From the NCBI GenBank assembly GCA_964346085.1, contig CAYFSZ010000002.1:1-46397 (forward strand): DNA of 46,397 nt. The letters run 5' to 3'. The DNA comes from UBA5436 sp964346085 (GTDB lineage Bacteria; Bacillota; Clostridia; Saccharofermentanales; DTU023). The notes below the pieces were generated by a model that ran no database searches, was not told the origin of the DNA, and saw only the letters and a list, made by a program, of their open reading frames with translations. The position numbers were made by a program, and so were the translations under genes. This document shows, piece by piece, positions 42,517 through 46,397 of the stretch (positions are counted from its first letter, which is position 1; each line of letters opens with the position of its first letter).

Positions 42517-43575
42517 ATGGAAAAAAAGAAATTAGAACCAAATAGAGGTTATTTCTCTCTTAATAAAAAACAAAAGGCAATTCGCCGACAATCATGGATT
42601 AGAATTATCAAATCCTTTATTCTGCGTGGGCCTGAAAAATGGAGAGGTAAAAGCGCAGGTCGTATTTGGGATTATGTCATCGACTATGTACTGCTAACAA
42701 CACACTATGATTTATTTGGACAAGCAGCCTCTGTTGTTTACTATTTGTTGTTGACTTTTTTCCCAATTCTGATTTTAACAATGTATTTCATCTCAATTCT
42801 AACCAGAAATCTAGATTTATCTCCTGATACAATCATGATGATTAGATCATTTTTGCCAGAACCAATCCTTAATATTGTAACTGGTTTATCAACAGATATT
42901 ATCGCCCCCATATCTAGGTTTTCTTTGGTGGCTTCATTTGCCACAACTTTGTGGGCAGCTAGTAAAGGTGTTGGTCAAGTATTTCAGGGAATTGCAAGAA
43001 TTTATCCTAAAAAAGAAAAAGGATTATCTTTATCTAATCGTGCTGCGGCAATTATTTTAACCATCTTTATTTTCATCCTATTGGGATTAGCCACGTTAAT
43101 AATGAGTTTCGGACGTGTTGTTTTTCATTTCATTATGACTCATTTGACGTTTATAAGGTTCAATAGAAGTTTAATTGATATCAGCACCTATGGAATCGGA
43201 TTTTTATTGATTTTTGCAATTCTATTTATTTTATATTTTATTTCAACAAAAAGATCGCCTGAAAAAATACCGAAAGTGCCTGGAGCATTGTTCGCTACAA
43301 TTGCTTGGGTTGCTTTATCTTTCTTTTACTCGATATATATTGCAAGCAAAGCAAATTTAGACAGCTTATATGGAGGATTAGCAAACATTATCATATTAAT
43401 GCTATGGTTAAACTTCACCGTGCAAATTATTCTATTTGGGGCTTTGATTAATTATCAAATAGCTTGGTATCGCAAGCAAAACAAGCATGATTATCTAATT
43501 TTGAATGAGACAATCAAAGAAATAGGCGATGACGAAAATCCATTCCATCATCTAAAGAAAGAGAATTTAAAATAG
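42517..43575 (+). CDS. YihY/BrkB-family inner membrane protein
   Basis: 352 aa with about six membrane helices between residues 75 and 330. It includes the family's FFPILILTMYFIS start of the domain, ASKGVGQVFQGIARIY and LYGGLANIIILMLWLNFTVQIILFGALIN. The N-terminal 50 residues are basic and cytoplasmic. Older annotations as ribonuclease BN are wrong for this family, and the function is unsettled. The ribosome binding site is weak (GAGAT). It meets dtd tail to tail with 1 nt between stops and no hairpin, so the transcripts probably overlap. Confidence 0.85.
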   Translation: MEKKKLEPNRGYFSLNKKQKAIRRQSWIRIIKSFILRGPEKWRGKSAGRIWDYVIDYVLLTTHYDLFGQAASVVYYLLLTFFPILILTMYFISILTRNLDLSPDTIMMIRSFLPEPILNIVTGLSTDIIAPISRFSLVASFATTLWAASKGVGQVFQGIARIYPKKEKGLSLSNRAAAIILTIFIFILLGLATLIMSFGRVVFHFIMTHLTFIRFNRSLIDISTYGIGFLLIFAILFILYFISTKRSPEKIPKVPGALFATIAWVALSFFYSIYIASKANLDSLYGGLANIIILMLWLNFTVQIILFGALINYQIAWYRKQNKHDYLILNETIKEIGDDENPFHHLKKENLK

Positions 43576-43576
43576 C

Positions 43577-44041
43577 TCATTTTTCTGTCTTGTGTTTCAA
43601 ATCATCAGTATCAAGGAGAATTGTAAACGGACCATCATTCAGAAGTTCTACTTTCATATCTGCACCAAACTCACCATGTTGGCAGTTAGGAAATTCCTGT
43701 TTTGCCAGATTGAGAACATATTCATACAACTCTTCTCCTAGAGCTGCTGAAGCAGAATTGGTGAAACTTGGCCGATTCCCTTTGCGACAGTCTGCGTAAA
43801 GTGTAAATTGAGAAATGATAAGAATATTCCCATCGATGGTTTTGAGATTTAGATTCGTTTTTCCATTTTCATCCGCAAATATTCTCATATTTGATATTTT
43901 TTTCCAAAGTAAATCCGCCTCACTTTTTGTATCCTCTTTTCCTACTCCAAGAAATACTAAGAGACCTTCCTTAATTTCTCCAATAATTTTTTGATTAACT
44001 GTAACACTAGCTTTTCTTACTCTTTGTACAACTGCTCTCAT
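43577..44041 (-). CDS. dtd: D-aminoacyl-tRNA deacylase
   Basis: Hydrolyses D-amino acids from mischarged tRNA. The MRAVVQRVRKASVTVN start, SQFTLYADCRKGNRPSF active-site motif and the C-terminal NDGPFTILLDT (Gly-cisPro loop) identify DTD1. Two adjacent ATGs exist; I prefer 44041, 6 nt after GGA, over 44044. The resulting 154 aa is typical. It is a single gene in a gap between plus-strand genes. Confidence 0.95.
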   Translation of the reverse strand: MRAVVQRVRKASVTVNQKIIGEIKEGLLVFLGVGKEDTKSEADLLWKKISNMRIFADENGKTNLNLKTIDGNILIISQFTLYADCRKGNRPSFTNSASAALGEELYEYVLNLAKQEFPNCQHGEFGADMKVELLNDGPFTILLDTDDLKHKTEK

Positions 44042-44071
44042 CATCTTTCCTTCTTTATCGAATTATTCTAC

Positions 44072-44100
44072 TTGTGACATAGACTAGAATATTCTACTAT
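44072..44100 (+). promoter_or_regulatory. Promoter of the beta-lactamase-fold pair
   Basis: TTGTGA (44072-44077), 17 bp and TACTAT (44095-44100) predict a start near 44107, about 40 nt before the ATG at 44146. Confidence 0.5.
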
Positions 44101-44145
44101 AAGTAAAGAATAGCGTCATTTTATAAAACAAAGAAAGTTTACAGG

Positions 44146-45198
44146 ATGAAAAAAGAAACCTCAATTTTCACGAATGTACTCGCTTTTATTATCACCTTAA
44201 TATTAGCATTAATTCTGCTGTTCGTTATTTTAGGTAATCCATTCTCTGCAAAAAAAAATAATTTCGAAATGTCTTCAGTTACACAAAAAGTATCAAATCT
44301 AGCTGAGTCCAGTTCACAGACAAAAATTGGGCAATCCACATCATCAATCGTAACATCGATGCCAGAAACTGAATCATATCAGGCAAAGTCCTTCTCGACA
44401 ACTCACACTGAGGAAGAAGAAAAAGGAGTTTCCATAGAGCGACTAAATCAGATGGTTACAAATGTCATTGAACCTACTTATGAGAATTTTAATGGAACGG
44501 TTCAAATAGCATTCAAAGAGTTAAATCATGACTTTATGTACTCAAATTATGATGAGAATGTATTTTTATATCCCGCAAGCCTTCCAAAGTTATTTATGAT
44601 GTCCTACATCTATCACTTAGAAGATAAAGGTGTGTTAGAAATCACTGATGAAGTTTTTACTTTGATTGATGGCATGATTGTTTATAGTTATAACCATTCT
44701 TATAATGAGCTTTTGATAATAGCAGCGAATGCTTTGAATGGGAAAAACCCATTTACAGAACTAGACACATTTTTAGATAAATATGGATTTAATGATACAA
44801 TTCTTCACTCCTATTATTCCATTTCAGGTCAATATGAAGTTTTGTTAGCTCCATTCTTAAGTGACTTTACATTTCAGACAACCGTTGATGATATCGCATT
44901 ATTCTACGAACTATTATACAAAGAAAATTTAGTTAGTGCAGAGTCCTCAAAAGCAATGCTTGAAATTCTTGAAAAACAAAGTAGAACTTCAAAAATCCCT
45001 GCTCTATTGCCCGAGCATGTCATTTTTTATAATAAAACAGGAGAACTTGATTATTTTACACATGATAGCGCACTCATTCTTTCTCCTAATGCTGATTATA
45101 TTTTGGTAATCATGACCGCTGCAGAATATGATGCTTATCAAAACGAGTTGGCAATTCAAGAAATTTCCTATAACATATATAACTTTCTCAATCCTTGA
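44146..45198 (+). CDS. Membrane-anchored beta-lactamase-fold protein A
   Basis: 350 aa with one N-terminal membrane helix (about 9-30), then a low-complexity Ser/Thr/Glu linker (about 40-95) and a class A beta-lactamase-like domain outside the cell. Motif 1 is SLPK (S145-K148), motif 3 is KTG (297-299). The usual SDN motif 2 is SYN (181-183). I see no class A omega-loop ExxLN, so antibiotic hydrolysis is unlikely; cell-wall or peptide hydrolysis, or a binding role, is more plausible. AGG directly abuts the ATG, a poor ribosome binding site. A homologous lipoprotein gene follows after 14 nt. Confidence 0.75.
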   Translation: MKKETSIFTNVLAFIITLILALILLFVILGNPFSAKKNNFEMSSVTQKVSNLAESSSQTKIGQSTSSIVTSMPETESYQAKSFSTTHTEEEEKGVSIERLNQMVTNVIEPTYENFNGTVQIAFKELNHDFMYSNYDENVFLYPASLPKLFMMSYIYHLEDKGVLEITDEVFTLIDGMIVYSYNHSYNELLIIAANALNGKNPFTELDTFLDKYGFNDTILHSYYSISGQYEVLLAPFLSDFTFQTTVDDIALFYELLYKENLVSAESSKAMLEILEKQSRTSKIPALLPEHVIFYNKTGELDYFTHDSALILSPNADYILVIMTAAEYDAYQNELAIQEISYNIYNFLNP

Positions 45199-45212
45199 TT
45201 GGAGTTTTTTTA

Positions 45213-46337
45213 ATGAATCAAGCATCTTTTTATAAAAAAATATTACTTTGTTTTTTAATTTGCAGTCAATTATTTTTAGTATCATGTCAATCCAGAAAAT
45301 CAACGATCGACTTTTCCAAACAAAACCGAGAAAAGCCAATCGAAACGACTGAAAAAACAGAAAATACCTCCGAAACTTTTCAAGAACCAGAACAGACAAA
45401 CACTTCTGTATACACACTTCCTGCTCGGTCAGATCAAATCGAAGTAACTGTTTCTGAAACATCGATATTGGAAAGCGAGCAATTGAAAAACACTAAAATT
45501 TCAAAAACAGAGTTGCCAGAAAACACCGAAATAAAAGAAACAGAAATTTTGGAATCAGAGAGTTCATCAAGTGATCAAACGAATGTTCAAGCACCTGTAT
45601 CTGATTCTATTAAAAATATTATCGATACTTATATTGCCGAATATCCTGGAATCATGTACGTTTCATTCAAAAATTTGACTTCTGGTCAGGAGTATATTTA
45701 TTCAGAAGAAGCTGTTTATGCTGCTAGCCTATCTAAATTATTTATGATGGGAACAGTTTACGATGCAATTGAAAACGGAATCATCGAATATTCCCCTGCA
45801 GTTGAACAGTACTTGGAAATCATGATAACCATCAGCGACAATAATGCATATAATCAATTTGTCTTCATGCTACAGGAAGCAATTCCTGATCGAAATGTCT
45901 TTTTGCTTTTAGATGAATTTTGCGCAAAATACGGTTTCTCCGACACGATAATTCATAATCTATTGCAATTGCCTGGTGATAGCTATTATCGATATCCAAC
46001 GGACCATGTTCTCGTTACAAGTGCGCGAGATGTCGGACGATTTTTAGATTTAGTATATCGAGGCGAAATGATCAACCCCGAAGTTTCGGAAGAAATGCTT
46101 GGTAGACTTAGAAGACAGCAACGTTTAGGTAAAATTCCAGCACTTCTTCCAGCTGATGCTGTAACCGCAAACAAAACCGGTGAAAGAGATTATTACAGCC
46201 ATGACTCAGCTATTATTGTCAGCCCAAAAGCAGATTATGTACTTGTCGTAATGACAGATGCAGCTCCTGCAGGGGTAATGGGAGATGGCTATATTCAGAG
46301 TTTGTCATTAGATATTTACAACGAATTAAATAAATGA
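45213..46337 (+). CDS. Lipoprotein beta-lactamase-fold protein B
   Basis: 374 aa. A lipoprotein signal ends in the lipobox LVSC with lipidated C25. A long Glu/Thr/Ser-rich linker (about 26-130) leads to a class A beta-lactamase-fold domain. Motifs: SLSK (S172-K175), SDN (208-210), KTG (321-323), all intact, unlike the upstream paralogue. The ATG at 45213 has GGAG about 8 nt upstream; an earlier TTG (45195) overlaps the previous stop and would put non-conserved residues before the signal peptide. The protein should sit on the outer face of the membrane. The substrate is unknown. Confidence 0.8.
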   Translation: MNQASFYKKILLCFLICSQLFLVSCQSRKSTIDFSKQNREKPIETTEKTENTSETFQEPEQTNTSVYTLPARSDQIEVTVSETSILESEQLKNTKISKTELPENTEIKETEILESESSSSDQTNVQAPVSDSIKNIIDTYIAEYPGIMYVSFKNLTSGQEYIYSEEAVYAASLSKLFMMGTVYDAIENGIIEYSPAVEQYLEIMITISDNNAYNQFVFMLQEAIPDRNVFLLLDEFCAKYGFSDTIIHNLLQLPGDSYYRYPTDHVLVTSARDVGRFLDLVYRGEMINPEVSEEMLGRLRRQQRLGKIPALLPADAVTANKTGERDYYSHDSAIIVSPKADYVLVVMTDAAPAGVMGDGYIQSLSLDIYNELNK

Positions 46338-46397
46338 TTTCAGTGATAAAAGTTTTGGTTCGTCACTACTCGATTTTACATAGTATTAGTGACAATT

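Noticed and set aside
44146..46337. Antibiotic-resistance beta-lactamases
   Set aside because: SxxK and KTG are present, but no omega-loop ExxLN is visible, one member lacks SDN, and both have long linkers and anchors atypical of resistance enzymes. Resistance should not be inferred.
1..46397. CRISPR arrays, insertion sequences, prophage genes, tRNA or rRNA genes
   Set aside because: No regularly spaced repeats, transposase or integrase frames, terminal inverted repeats with target duplications, or tRNA-like cloverleaf motifs were noticed while reading. A dedicated scan was not possible.

Overview
The window is a gene-dense chromosomal segment of a low-GC Gram-positive bacterium, most likely a member of the Clostridia. 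It is AT-rich, most genes use AGGAGG-like ribosome binding sites, and three genes use GTG starts with good ribosome binding sites. Markers include the YhaN/YhaO pair, RqcH, QueH, a radC-mreC-mreD-PBP2-mgsA-like shape locus, a comEC-holA pair and the long (about 400 aa) form of PRPP synthetase that I associate with Clostridia. A finer assignment (for example Oscillospirales/Fastidiosipila-like) would be a guess. TGA, TAA and TAG all act as stops, so the genetic code looks standard. No tRNA, rRNA, CRISPR array, IS element or prophage was seen.

Layout. (1) 1-1259: an unrecognised left edge, then mutY. (2) 1256-10505, minus strand: a run yhaO-yhaN, then CorC-like CNNM/CBS protein, SERCA-type Ca2+ ATPase and an orphan TrpB2-type synthase. 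Its terminator appears to lie inside the mutY coding region. (3) 10643-12649, plus: a full-length GH13 (oligo-1,6-glucosidase-like) protein in which all three catalytic carboxylates are changed. (4) 12709-18366, minus: three TadE/TadG-like envelope genes, then secA. (5) 18517-23183, minus: mgsA-like gene, glyoxalase-II-like hydrolase, terminator, pheS, pheT. (6) 23288-33178, minus: comEC, holA, a SEC-C zinc protein, asnS, radC, mreC, mreD and class B PBP2. (7) 33252-36375: engB diverging from a tandem pair of PRPP synthetase paralogues. (8) 36450-42394, minus: ruvC, ruvA, ruvB, queH, rqcH, a small membrane protein and nagB. (9) 42517-46337: YihY/BrkB membrane protein (plus), dtd (minus), then two tandem beta-lactamase-fold exported proteins (plus).

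Most genes are core housekeeping: DNA repair and recombination (mutY, yhaNO, radC, ruvABC), translation and its quality control (pheST, asnS, rqcH, dtd, queH, engB), secretion (secA), cell shape and wall (mreCD, PBP2) and nucleotide or amino-sugar supply (prs, nagB). Every gap between genes is below 300 bases.

The most unusual content is a set of apparent pseudoenzymes or diverged paralogues embedded in this core: the GH13 protein without catalytic residues, the MgsA-fold protein without its phosphate-binding and catalytic motifs, two adjacent PRPP synthetases that differ at opposite active-site loops, and two adjacent serine-hydrolase-fold surface proteins, one with an altered SxN motif. An orphan three-gene Tad-like cluster next to secA is also notable. 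All motif comparisons were made by eye against remembered family consensus sequences.
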